Shown here in pieces: positions 1 to 10,866 of a stretch of DNA of 64,000 nt (its first letter is position 1; each line of letters opens with the position of its first letter). Position numbers and translations under genes: made by a program. A model generated the notes under the pieces. It saw only the letters and a program-made list of their open reading frames with translations. It was not told where the DNA came from and searched no databases. The stretch is from Diprion similis. Lineage: Eukaryota; Arthropoda; Insecta; Hymenoptera; Diprionidae. The DNA lies in contig NC_060106.1 in assembly GCF_021155765.1 (NCBI RefSeq), positions 21,354,031 through 21,418,030 on the forward strand, read 5' to 3'.

Positions 1-1027
1 ACCGGTTTCTTTTCGAAAATCGGTGGGGGTGAGACGACATATGACGTTCCGTGTTTACCGGATGGGTTGAAATTCTCCCGCGGACTAGAGGCTGCAAATA
101 TGAAACCACTGAGTCTTGTTTTGGAGGTTTGAGCCTCATTCGAAGACGTGTACCAAGGGGCAGCGGTTTGGTACGCCGGGTACAACGATTGTAAGTCTAA
201 ACTCTCGTCAGCAAACGTCCGTCTTTTCCGTTGTCGATCACTCGGCGATAGAGCGGCCAAGATCTGGGGTGCTGGCATTACTATAACAGAAAATCGTAAT
301 TTCGATCAGAGGAACTTTCGGCTTTGCGTCTTCGACGAATTTGACCGAGAGATTGTTAGAGAGATATACGTTAGAGTAACCGCTAACTTAAGGGTATCGT
401 AATCGATTTCTGCAGGTCGATCGGATCCGGAAATGAAAAGAGATGACGTTGACTAGACCACAATTCTCTAAAGTTTAATAAAATCTAGACATCGGTACAT
501 AAGTATATTATATATAGCTCGCACCATCGTTGAGCTCGCACAACAGCTGTGGACAAGAGTATCACCTTTTATGATTTCCTTTCGTTGCTTTGAAACTCTA
601 GGAATGTCAGATGTACAAAAATAACAGGATTTCGTTCCTTGGAAAACTGATGGAAGTGATACTGTATCATTTACAAGAATAAGAAATGGTAAAGGCTCGG
701 GGAAGAAGGGGGGGACGGGGAAATCGTCCAAAGTAAACGATCGTAAAGTTATTTGGGGCTCGTTGTGTATCTACTCGCCTTAAGATGTTTGCAGAGTGAT
801 GTAAACAAAGTTTTATTGTCTCGAGGGTCGGCAAGTTTGAGTGTACATTGCACCCTGAATTCACGTATACCTATACATGTTGCACGTACACAATTTGAAT
901 TTATAAAATTCGCGTTCCCTTGAGTAAACTCGTAAATAACGAAGCAAACGTATACGTCAACTCGTATTGTTAGTTGGGTAAACAAACCCGTATGGTAGTC
1001 GAGTTACAGTACCGTAAGTTGCTATAC
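1..1027. other. No confident gene; probable intron/flank of the DM-domain gene
   Basis: Several short open frames occur on both strands (for example 148-402 plus and 468-731 minus). None has a recognisable motif, good splice context or convincing composition. The stretch lies downstream, on the minus strand, of the DM-domain exon, so it is most simply intron or 3' flank of that gene. Further exons may lie outside the window. Confidence 0.4.
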
Positions 1028-1490
1028 CTGCGGACTGTAGTCCACCACTCCCAGGCAAGGCGTTCAAGCTCAAATTCTGCGTAACACTGATCTGCGTTTG
1101 GGTGAAGTGAAGATGATGCTGCAGATTGCGCAGTCTTCGCTGATAAGCGGCAGCAGCACGCTGCTGGTCCCCTATATTATGGACTTGTCCCTCGTTTGCC
1201 AATTTCCCGGACGTGGGGAGCCGTCCATGGTCATTGTTATAGCCGCTTCCGTGTGCCTGTTGCTGCCGACGGAGGGCAACTTGGGCTGCCATAACCCGTT
1301 GACGTTCGACAACCAAAAGGCAGCAGGGACAACGGCAGTCCTTCCATGCGCAGGATCTTTTATGACCCTTCAAACCGGAAATCACCCCGTGGTTTCTGCA
1401 CCGCGCACATTTTGGACTGCGGAGACGATGCTCGATCGATGATGATGCCGACTGTCTCGTTGATGGATCGGTCGATTGATCCGTCTTCAT
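1028..1490 (-). CDS. DM-domain transcription factor (DMRT2 / dmrt11E-like), first coding exon
   Basis: This exon encodes the N terminus of a doublesex/mab-3 related (DMRT) transcription factor, a sequence-specific nuclear DNA-binding protein. The ATG is at 1490. The DM domain spans about residues 24-78 and has the full set of intertwined zinc ligands: C28, C31, H43, C47 and H34, C52, C54, C57. It is followed by the recognition-helix signature [17 protein letters not shown]. The [20 protein letters not shown] version resembles vertebrate DMRT2 and insect dmrt11E more than insect doublesex, which as I recall has a TAERQRVMALQTALRRAQ-type helix. The rest is Gln/His/Asn-rich linker. A donor (CAG|GTATAG on the minus strand) ends the exon at 1028; without it the frame runs to a stop at 957. 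Later exons must lie further left. The paralogue assignment is from memory; the DM domain itself is certain. Confidence 0.85.
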
Positions 1491-4400
1491 AGTTTCTCCG
1501 AGTCTTCTCTTCAGGTAATGTGGGTACCTCTTTGCACTATTAGGTACCTGAAACCTATTTTACTTTCCTAAAACTCACGTTGCCTCCGAGTTTTACAGTT
1601 CCCCGAGCTTCTACTTGACTCAACTCGTACATACAATCATTCACCAAACCGTGTCGATATAGTGGCCACGGGTCTCACTCATCCGTAAGAAATCCCAGCT
1701 TTTCTAATCAACTTTTTCAGCGATACTATAATTCGTAGAGCTTGACACTGTAACACCGATTCGGATCGTTGGGGGATGCGTCGTTTACTCGAGAACTAGA
1801 ACCTTGCGACTGGCTGACTCAACTGGTCCAGGTTTGTCGGAATTGCTCGTATAGATGAGACGTTGCAATGTATACCACTCAATCGGAGGCTGAGAAGACT
1901 GCGTGTTTTTTTTTTTTTATTTTTTTTCAAGGAGGAGGAGGTGTGGTGTTGCCGTTGCCTCCGCCTCCGCCTACGAAATTAAAAACTATTCTTAACCATC
2001 GGTATCTCTGGTTGGCTGCGATCTCAGAGAAGCCCCGCCACTTCCGGATGCTTCTCTGGGGCATCGGGCCAATCGACCCTCCAGGACTACAGTTTGTGGT
2101 TACGGGGTATATCACAATTATCACGCGGTCCTGGGGGGTTGGAGAGTCGAGTTATACCTACGCCTACATTATAATACAGTATATACATATACACTCATGT
2201 TTTCACGTCTTTTCGTCTCCGGCGAAATTCCTTGGATCCTCCACAATTTCCGAAGTTGCTAGTGGATCGTGTAGCTAGTCGATCAGTTGTTAGACAAGCA
2301 GTAATATCCATGCAGCCAAATTGTAAATAATCATTATTTTTCGGAAATTTAAGTTCAACATTGGTTAATGAGAAGTCGAGAAACAGGAAAAGGCTAGTTT
2401 TAGCGAGAGGTAAATGTAAATGATACTACAAGTCGTGAGTTTGCGGATGTCCCTTAATGAAATAGAAACAGCGGTTATAACAATTTTTGTATAGATATAT
2501 ACTTGGTGAAATAGTTCATCTTTCGAATAACGAAACCGAATTTAATTTGCCATTAACCTGAAATACAGGAAAACTTATATTTTCTAGAACCCCTCTGAGT
2601 TCTCGACCCTCTCTTTCATTATATTCTAAAAATCATTGGTCTTTCCGCTCTTCCTCTTAATGTTTTACGTCCCTAAAAGGGAACCAACATTATACTCATA
2701 GTAATATCCCTAAATAGTCTAATCCGATGATACACTTTCTGCAGAATAAGCCAAGTTGTGAATTCCAGCTACCTTCCTGATACCGCAATACCATATGTTG
2801 CGATATGACTGCCGCGGAATAAGACTTACAAAAATACAGTCAGTCATTGTGGACTTTGGGAAGAATCTAGGACTATAATAAGCATTCCTGTACCGCATAA
2901 CATAGAGAGCTGGTTCGATTGTTAGTTCAGTGAGCTTCTCCACTCCGTTTCGAGAGGACTTGAAACCACTGTACAGTACACATCTTATTTTCCGACGACA
3001 TGCCGTGAGACAATTGTGCATTATATCAACGTGCACGTACGCGCTAGTGTCTAACACCACGAGGCTGTGTGTCGTCGTTAAGAAAACTTTGGACTCCGCG
3101 CGTGTCCTCTTCGTTTAGCTGCGAGGCTGCCGAAGGCCTTGTATTGTTGGAGATTTGGTAAAAGGTGCTGCGGTGGTCGTTCTCGGTGTCTTCGAATCGC
3201 GGCTTGTATGCGCACTCGAAAGTCAAAACGTCCCGCACCAGCTGCGACCACATGGCATTCTTTCTGTGATCTGACTTTAAGAGCTCGTTAACAAGATCCT
3301 CTTATGCCTACGTGTTGCCAACACACAGTTAATATTAGTTTTCAGCTTGTTTTTCCAACGTATGACTGTTAGATGGACTTCCTTCCTCGCTAACCTCCTC
3401 CCCCCCTCACACCTATATATCTATATACCTACATACTCTATGGAATTTTAAATGCCACCCAGCTAATGTTGTCCCCTGATTGTTATTACTGCCCTAATGT
3501 TTCTCTGACGGATACCATGCGGCCGGTCGACACCATGGAATATACCTATACATAGTATACTCGGTATTATACCCACAACTCTGTCTTACAACCGATACGA
3601 ATGGCAATGAAATATGCCATTTACACGTTGCAGAGTATTGGAAAATCTTCTTATGACCTCAGAGTCTGGTTGTCGGCGCTATTTTGTCATCGCATAATCT
3701 GAGTTTTTTATTTTGGTGGAGACAAATCATAATTATTCAGCTTTCAAATTACTCATGTCAGCATAAATTAATGAAATGCAATTAATAATACATCTGTTCT
3801 ACCATCCACGTTCGAAAAAAATACGACCAACGATCAGCTATCAGCCTCGTTGCATTGGTTTGATTTTTTTCCACCAGATGACACGTTTCAAAGTAACAAT
3901 TACAATAGTTATAATAGGTATAAAACATACTCGCCGTCGATTTTCTCAGTATAATGTATACATACATACATATAACTAAAATCTGCTGCGGGTGTTATTA
4001 TAGTTTATGCGATTGGTGATTTGCTCCTTTCATTTTACATAGTATAGGCATATAAGCAAGACATGAGCTGTCATCTGGAGCGAAATTGGAGATACCTTCG
4101 TAAATGAAAATTTATGGGACTTTTTCCGGGCATTTAGCGATTCCATCATCCGACACATTGTCACATATGTCACGGGATATCTTTTCTTTTCTCATTTTTT
4201 CCCTCGCGTTCTTCTTGCTTCTTTTCTCCCCCTTAGTCTGTGAATTGTGACCTGTTTCCCAAGTCACCACGGGGACTGTCAGTATATAGGCCCGACTAGC
4301 TTCTGCAGGCTCGGGGGGTGTTTAAATATATCGATGGGAGGCACGCGTGAAATGCGACGGAGAATTTCTTCTAATGAGCGTGAATGACGCACTGTCGGTT

Positions 4401-5202
4401 TGACAGTTTTCACTCGATTCTCTTTTTCACGCCACTTTTCTCCCTCGTCTTGCACGCTGCAGTCGACACTCCGAAAAGTTGTTGCGGCAAATATGTTGAC
4501 AGCCCATTCACCATCCCTACAACGATGCGTCAAAAGCCCCGTGACTAAAGGGAAAAAGCGGCGTGCTTACGTCTTTTTTAATCCCTTTCTTTTTCCCTTT
4601 TACTCACTCACTTTTGCCCGACGCTTATATATTCCTCGCCGCTTAAACTTTCCTAACTTCTTATCAATGCTCGCCACCGAGATGCGAGTGTGCTTTACAT
4701 ATTGAGAACATGTTAGTAAATAAGCATGTTCAAACTGGCAGTCAAAAAACCGCGTTTACGAATGAAAAATAGCCAAGCGTGTTCGTCGACCGGCGCGTAA
4801 CATTTGAAAAGCTGCGACCCCGCGCATTTGTAATTTGTTTCCGGTACGTCAAAACTCTCAACATCCGAAACACTGCATCCCAATTTTTCTGCGGCTAAAA
4901 ATTTTTATCCTTGTGAAATTTCAGTTCAATAAAAAACCGAAGGAAGAGCACTCGTGAACAGTGAACGCACAACTTGTCACTCGGGGAAGGCGGAATCATG
5001 ACTCGGAACGATGGCAGTCTGCACCGCAAATAACATAAATTCACCCTTCTAGTTACAAGAAACAACCCCACCAAACGTACAACTAACCATTTTTATCCTA
5101 TAAAATATGTTTATATGTTAAATGTGATGTGCATTTTTACGTGCAGCGGATCAAATAAGTTTCAACTTCACATGAAGCACACCTGTAATAACGCCCTTAA
5201 AG
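1491..5202. other. Intergenic / upstream region of the DM-domain gene
   Basis: About 3.7 kb with only short, unconvincing open frames on both strands. It holds T-rich tracts near 1905-1927 next to a purine run and GCC/TCC repeats (about 1930-1975), and a C-run near 3400. It probably carries the promoter and 5' UTR of the minus-strand DM-domain gene on the left and the promoter of the plus-strand gene that starts at 5203. I see no recognisable coding exon. Confidence 0.4.
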
Positions 5203-8200
5203 ATGCCTCATTGCACGGCCGATTACCCCTGGTACCTCACCAAGTTTGCTGTCGGATTTGCGAGCATCTTTTTCTTCTACATGGGATTTTTGAAAGAAAA
5301 GTAAGTGCCTCGGAGTTCTGGCCATACATTTCTCCGATAGCGTTTCTTGTCATTGAATTCTGCAATCAGGGTTCTGATTCAACCCTGTTGATTATTCCTA
5401 CCAAAGAATCCCTCAAATTCTAAATCCGCCGTTGAAAAAAAAAACATTAAATGTCTTATACATGCATTCTCGTTATGACAATTATAAGTGATGAAGTTCA
5501 TTCATGATCGACAGACAATTTCTTTGCGTTTGCGGTCCAAGACGACGCCAGTGGGAGAAGAACGGTGAAAAGTGAGTGAATTCGTGGAGATTTTTATATA
5601 TTCAAACACAATAATACTCAGTAAAATTCGCTGCTTTACAGACGTGCCGACCGGTGCATATGCAGAAAAGGGTAAGTTAACGAATTTCCGTTTCATATAA
5701 TACTGAAGCCTTCCGTGTGGCTACATTTGTTTTTAGAGTGGTCATTTTTTACCGATCGGTTTTTTTCCGTAATTCTTTTCGTAATTGTGGGTTTTTTGTA
5801 AAACGCTCTATGCAGGAAAAGAATAACGAGACACACTTTCGTGGCCATATTAAGCGTTAAGTAATAAAGTGACACGCCTCGACGTAGAAAGCATACTGCC
5901 TCACAACGAACACCAACTGTTTGAAGTTTTACGATTACATCCGTTTCTCTCGGTTTTGACCCTTTGTTTCTTGGATTTTCTGTTTTATTGTCCTGCAGGT
6001 TCGGCAATCCGGTACGGTACGGATGCGGATGCCGAAGAAAGATCGCGTAAGTTTTTGACATCGAGCTAATCGTATATAATTCAAGTTTCGCTTGTCAAGA
6101 TCATTGATGCCAAATTGAATTTCAGCTCTGAAGATTTCGACGAGAACAGGGCCGAGGATGGAAAGTCATCAATCGTTACTGACGCCGCTGAGTGTTGCTG
6201 CTCACGAAAACGACGATGAAACATGTATATCTACCCTGTTTTCTGGTGCAATTTGATTTGGTTCCTATAGCTTATTTAGTTATACTCATTTTCTGTTCAG
6301 CCAAATCTCCATCGTGGCACTGGAAACGCAATACGGGATCTTTAATCACGCGGCAGAACAACTACGAGGTAATTTATGATATAATGATTCTAATAACTGC
6401 ATAATTACAGTATCGAAACTTCAAAGCTCATCTTCTGTATTGAAAATCCAATCCCGACGAAATTCGATCTCACCTACACACGAATAACGTAACGTAGGTG
6501 AAGATATCGTACATTGATTTATACCGACATTCTTCCATGTTAGACGAAAAAGGATCAAACATCGAGAATTACTGCTCTAACAGAAAAATGCAGCCGACCC
6601 GAGCGGTTTTCCGTTAAGTGTATCAGACGGCCCTCAAAAAAGACTGCGGCAAATTATTTACGGAATAAAGATTGGCTTCGTGAGGCTGCTACTACAATGC
6701 CTGACGTGATTGAGGAGGAAGAGGATCAAACCGGAGAAACAGTCGAGGATGAAATAGAACAGATCAAATGGCTGTCGAAAGGGGTGGTTAATCCTGTATG
6801 TACGAAATGCGGACGCTGGAACGACGCCTGCGTGTCTAAGCAAGAAACACAAACAATTTATAACGATGATCCGCAAGATTGTCCCAGAGATTCTATGCTA
6901 TTTGGGGTCGTCAACGATCGCGTAAAAAATGGCCGATTCCCCCTTTGCCAGAAGCTCGTTTCTGATTCACAAACTTCAGATCAGCAGGCTTTGAATGGTT
7001 CGAAAAAATTTCATGTTCCCACAGCGCGTTGCGCAAGACAGAAAAAAAATACCTTCAAGAGAAAGAAAATCTGCTCGACTCGACCCCGCATGCTGCCGGG
7101 TCTTCTGCATCAGTATAATAATTACGAAGTTTCGTTAGACGCCTATCGGCCACCTAAAACAACACGGACAAACGACAAAAGTTCGATTATGCGGACAGTG
7201 GCTTCTGGAATTTACGAAATTTCACGAATTCTGAAGGACGGACTGGTCACGCTTTTTGCACAGAACGAAGACACTGATAATCCTGTTTCGAAATATGAGG
7301 GGCTCTCCTATTGCCAGGTCCCGGAAGACTCGCAGAACGAAAGAACAGAATCGGATATGCGTTGGGATTCGAATGAGGATAAAATTTTCACGGATCACAT
7401 CTGGCAGCCTAATAACGACGATGATCTGATCACTTGCGACGGTTTATACAGCGCAGAAAAGCAGAAAAAAACGAATTCAGTATCGAGCAGCACTTCCAGT
7501 TTGCTGAGTTCCACTTCGTTCCAAAACGCATTTACACTCACGGAAAACTATGAGTGCGTGGCAAAGCAGGCGAATAACGATGACAGCGATAATTCTGAAA
7601 CGTCAATCGTCAGGTTGAATAAATTGGATCAAAAAAGTTACTCTATACTTCCGACCGTAAACGCGGAGATGGAAAAAATGGGTCCAGATTTTGAAAACGA
7701 ATTAGCATCCTCTACAGACGAAACAGACTACGATTCGACAAGTCGTCCCACGACGATTTCTGAAGGGATTTGGGACGGCTCTGACGAAGCGGAGAATGTT
7801 TCAACCCCGAGTGAAATCGAGGATTCGAATTCATGGAAACCCGGGAACCACAGAGATTCCGAATTTCAGTCTGACGAAAACGAGCTTCCCTCGACGGCAA
7901 GGAATCTTGTTGGGAAAGCAGCGCTTTACCACGGTTTCCAGAAATCAGGTGCGACGGGTTTGAATCAGAAGTGCGTAGAGCCGAGGGAAAACTTTGAAAT
8001 TTTAAGAGCAGGAGCAAAGCGAAATGATCGTCGTCGATCGGGTTGCAGCGAGAAACCAAGGAGTCAAAAGTGCTGTGGCAAAAAATACACCAAGACAGAG
8101 TACAAAAGCGAACGAGCTTACGGAACGTTTGATAAAACACGCCTAGAGTATTGCAAGGAAGTTGAATCAGAAAAGATGACGTTAGAACCGGAGTCGGGAC

Positions 8201-9223
8201 CACCCTGTTCGAAGATACCGAGATTGGTTCGACGCGCAGACGTCGAGGAGGGGCGAACCAAAGTTAGTTCACGATTCGATTTCTGTAAACAAAAAATGTA
8301 TTGTTTCCGGTGATTGATTATACAGCGGTCTCGTTTCGAAGGCGTGCCTTCCGCACTCATCGTCAGTGTATTCCGAGGGGTTAATCACTCATCGATTTGA
8401 TGTACACCCGATTTCAAGATTACAAGGATTTCAAAAGATTTCAGGGGTTTCAAAAGTATTCAAAATATTATAGATCATTTCAGAGGATTTTAAAAGATTA
8501 CAAGATACTTCGTGGAATTTCAATGGATTTTTTCAAAGGAAAATTTCGACGATTTTAATAGATTTTAACATATTTCAAACGATCATAAAAGACTTCAGAT
8601 GAGTTCAGATGACTTCAAAAGATTTCGATAGATTTCAGAAGGTTGCAAGAGACTTGATTAAATTTCAAAGGGAAATTTTTAAAATTTCAAAAGACTTCAG
8701 AAGGTTTCAAGATATTTCACGAGATTTTCGGGAAAGTGTAGACCTGATTTCACGAGTGATTAACCCCTCGGTGTATACACACCAACTTTTATCTAATACG
8801 GTATTACGTATAGGAAGATTCAAACACGATGCACGTATCCCAACCGAAATCACTGTTGCGTTCGATTTAAAAAATTGCAATTAGTTTTCAAATAATATGA
8901 GTACAAGATGAACATACTTCGATTGACTGAGATTTAACGACATTTACAACAATTATTGTATCGGTCTTTCTCTCGATTTGTAGGTTTCTAACAGTCAAGC
9001 CAGTAATGTGCAGCCCTGTCGGGATTGCGGGCTTGCAAGCTCTGGCGTCGAGCTGAGTTTCGTAACTAGGATCAAATCGAGTTCATCACGGAGGGAACCG
9101 CCGTCGCAGATCACTGGCATTAAGAAAAACAAGCATGCACCAGTGCGTCGCGATAATTATCCATATCACTCGTGTACCGCGGCTTCCAATCGACCAGCAA
9201 CTATTTTTACGTGTAAATATTAA
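5203..9223 (+). CDS. Unrecognised multi-exon protein with hydrophobic N terminus and acidic Ser-rich tail
   Basis: I do not recognise this family. The best model has exons 5203-5300, 5552-5571 (20 nt), 5642-5671 (30 nt), 5999-6046, 6126-6224, 6301-6368, 6544-8262 and 8984-9223. All junctions are GT-AG and phases agree throughout, giving about 773 aa. The N terminus has a hydrophobic stretch (FAVGFASIFFFYMGFL), a possible membrane anchor. The remainder is polar and low-complexity: an acidic block after PDVIEEEED, Ser/Thr/Asn/Asp-rich stretches and basic clusters. A C-x2-C pair (VCTKCGRW) lies in the large exon and another (PCRDCG) in the last. The weakest junction is the acceptor at 5551; using 5514 instead shifts the frame and ends in a short Cys/Arg-rich peptide. 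If the last intron is retained, the frame stops at 8313 (about 710 aa). The middle exons are firm; the first exon is less so. Confidence 0.6.
8263..8983 (+). other. Last intron of the 5203-9223 gene, hosting a MITE-like insertion
   Basis: The donor is AAA|GTTAGT at 8263. The acceptor follows a pyrimidine-rich tract (tctttctctcgatttgtag) ending at 8983. Both flanking exons are in phase 0. More than half of the intron is the repeat-filled element at 8367-8776. An in-frame stop at 8311-8313 would give an alternative, shorter C terminus if the intron were retained. Confidence 0.6.
8367..8776. mobile_element. MITE-like element with 18-bp perfect inverted repeats and internal GATTTCAAAA repeats
   Basis: An 18-bp sequence, CCGAGGGGTTAATCACTC, at 8373-8390 is repeated perfectly in inverted orientation at 8754-8771. 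The outermost bases are flanked by a direct TGTAT (8367-8371 and 8772-8776), a candidate target-site duplication; one extra T lies between the left TGTAT and the repeat. The interior (about 8395-8740) carries no transposase. It is a tandem, degenerate array of a unit of roughly 10-12 nt based on GATTTCAAAA. This looks like a non-autonomous transposon with a satellite-like core. The superfamily is not determinable here. Confidence 0.75.
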
Positions 9224-10866
9224 CTTTCGACAGTGGAATTTGTAATTACGCCTATCGAAGTGGAAACTCAGATTCGAAATCGAACGAATGTTTTAAAAAA
9301 CAAAGTTAGCTCACCAAAAAATAAGTAACAATATTTATCGTAAGCAAAATCAATAATATAACTGTAAGTGAAAATAACGAGAAACAAAACAAAACAGAAA
9401 AAGTGCTGTGATTGTTACCTAATTAGTAATTTCAAATAGAGAGATGTATACTAATCGTAAAGTATTGCACTCAAACTGGGTTGAGATTACACTTGTAATT
9501 TCTGAATTGGTTAACGGAGGGTGAAAATTTATGAATGCGAATAAACTAAGTTCATCTTTACCCTTGATAAACAGTTAAAGAGGGGGGATAACAGTAGCCC
9601 ATCAGTGAAACTTTGCGTATTATTTTTGCGTTCGATCAATCCAAATAGTGTTTTTTTTTTATTATGTAGTAATCCGTTACAATTCGTACGGTTACCTTGG
9701 CACAAAATTAGACTTCGATGAGTGGTAACGGTTCTGGTTGTGGGGAGCGGGTTAGAGAAGAAGTTAAAAATCTGCGGAGACTCAATTAATACGCGTCTGG
9801 TTGGAAGTGAGGTTGACGCGTCTATAAGTAGAACGTGAGTCGTGAGGCTAGGCCATGTCTAAACCGCACCAAACCCATCACTCATATTCGTACATTAATA
9901 TTATTCTGTCTAAAATCTCGTCCAGGAGTCGCGACTCAAGCCAAGAGAACGAATAATGCTCCTCCTTTTTACTAACGAGACGGCGACAGTTATAACAATA
10001 ATAACGACAACCCCGGAAAGTAACTAACCGGTCTGGGTTTACATTTGTATAGACTTATACATTATTGCCCTCGAATCGTACATGAATGCCGATCTATAGA
10101 CTAGATTTTTCGTTTCATTAACTCCGTGAATCATACTTAATTTGAGCGCGTTACTGATAGAATGAAATAGGAAAGGAAAATTATTTCTCAGGAACCTTTA
10201 AATCGACCATTATTTTCGAATACTTCTTAATCCTTGGAGACTTCGTGTAGAATGGGATTTTGAATTTGTGGATAAATTAATCGAAACACTCGACGTAGAT
10301 GGCGTGGATAACTTAGAGACCGGAGATCTATCACGTTTTGGTCGATCAACGAGACGTGAATTTCACGGTGTTGATTACTTGGCCGTCTTTTTATCGCGCT
10401 GTTAAGATCTCTGAAAGGCTCTCTTTGTGAAGAAGACATTGCAGCTGCGGGTTCATTAAATTTTGCGCGCATTCCGTAGGTGGAGAAAGAACGACTTGAG
10501 CGACCGCAAGGAGCAGTAATATTTCGAAAGTCTCCGTAGGGAAGATGTTAAACGAGCAAACTGTCGGCTGTCAGTTCGTTTCACTTCTGACAGCTTCTAG
10601 TTTCTCATCCGTCACGGAGAACCGAGTCCCGAGAAATACGGCATCCTCGTCGACTGGGAACAGCGAGCGAACGCGAATATGGCGTAATCGGTTTATTTCC
10701 GTTGTTACACTTTGGCATAACATCGGTAAAGTGTGTAAACAATTTGTATAAAAGTATCAGGACCGTTAAAACTTGAGCCGCGGAACACCACGTCAGCGTT
10801 TAAAATCGCGAGGATATTCCATCGTGACAAAACGTTCGAGTTAGTATATAATAACTATTACTAAAT
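9224..10866. other. Convergent 3' flanks; no gene seen
   Basis: AT-rich sequence between the plus-strand gene ending at 9223 and the minus-strand DNA ligase IV gene ending at 10867. It presumably holds both 3' UTRs. A minus-strand AATAAA (10697-10692) lies 170 nt past the ligase stop. Small open frames (10227-10472 minus, 10545-10751 plus) have no supporting features. Confidence 0.4.

Noticed and set aside
1028-1490. doublesex itself
   Set aside because: The recognition helix [11 protein letters not shown] and CLLVVERQ differ from the insect doublesex pattern (MALQTALRRAQ, LTAERQ) and fit the DMRT2 class.
5203-6219. Small five-exon gene encoding a Cys/Arg-rich peptide of about 108 aa
   Set aside because: The same exons read in another frame join to 6301-6368 and 6544-8262 and look much more protein-like. 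The Arg/Cys richness is what out-of-frame reading of Asp/Ala codons produces. I kept it only as a possible alternative-acceptor product.
8609-8884. 91-codon open frame
   Set aside because: It lies within the GATTTCAAAA repeat core of the MITE, and its composition (Phe/Lys/Asp repeats) is a by-product of the repeat.
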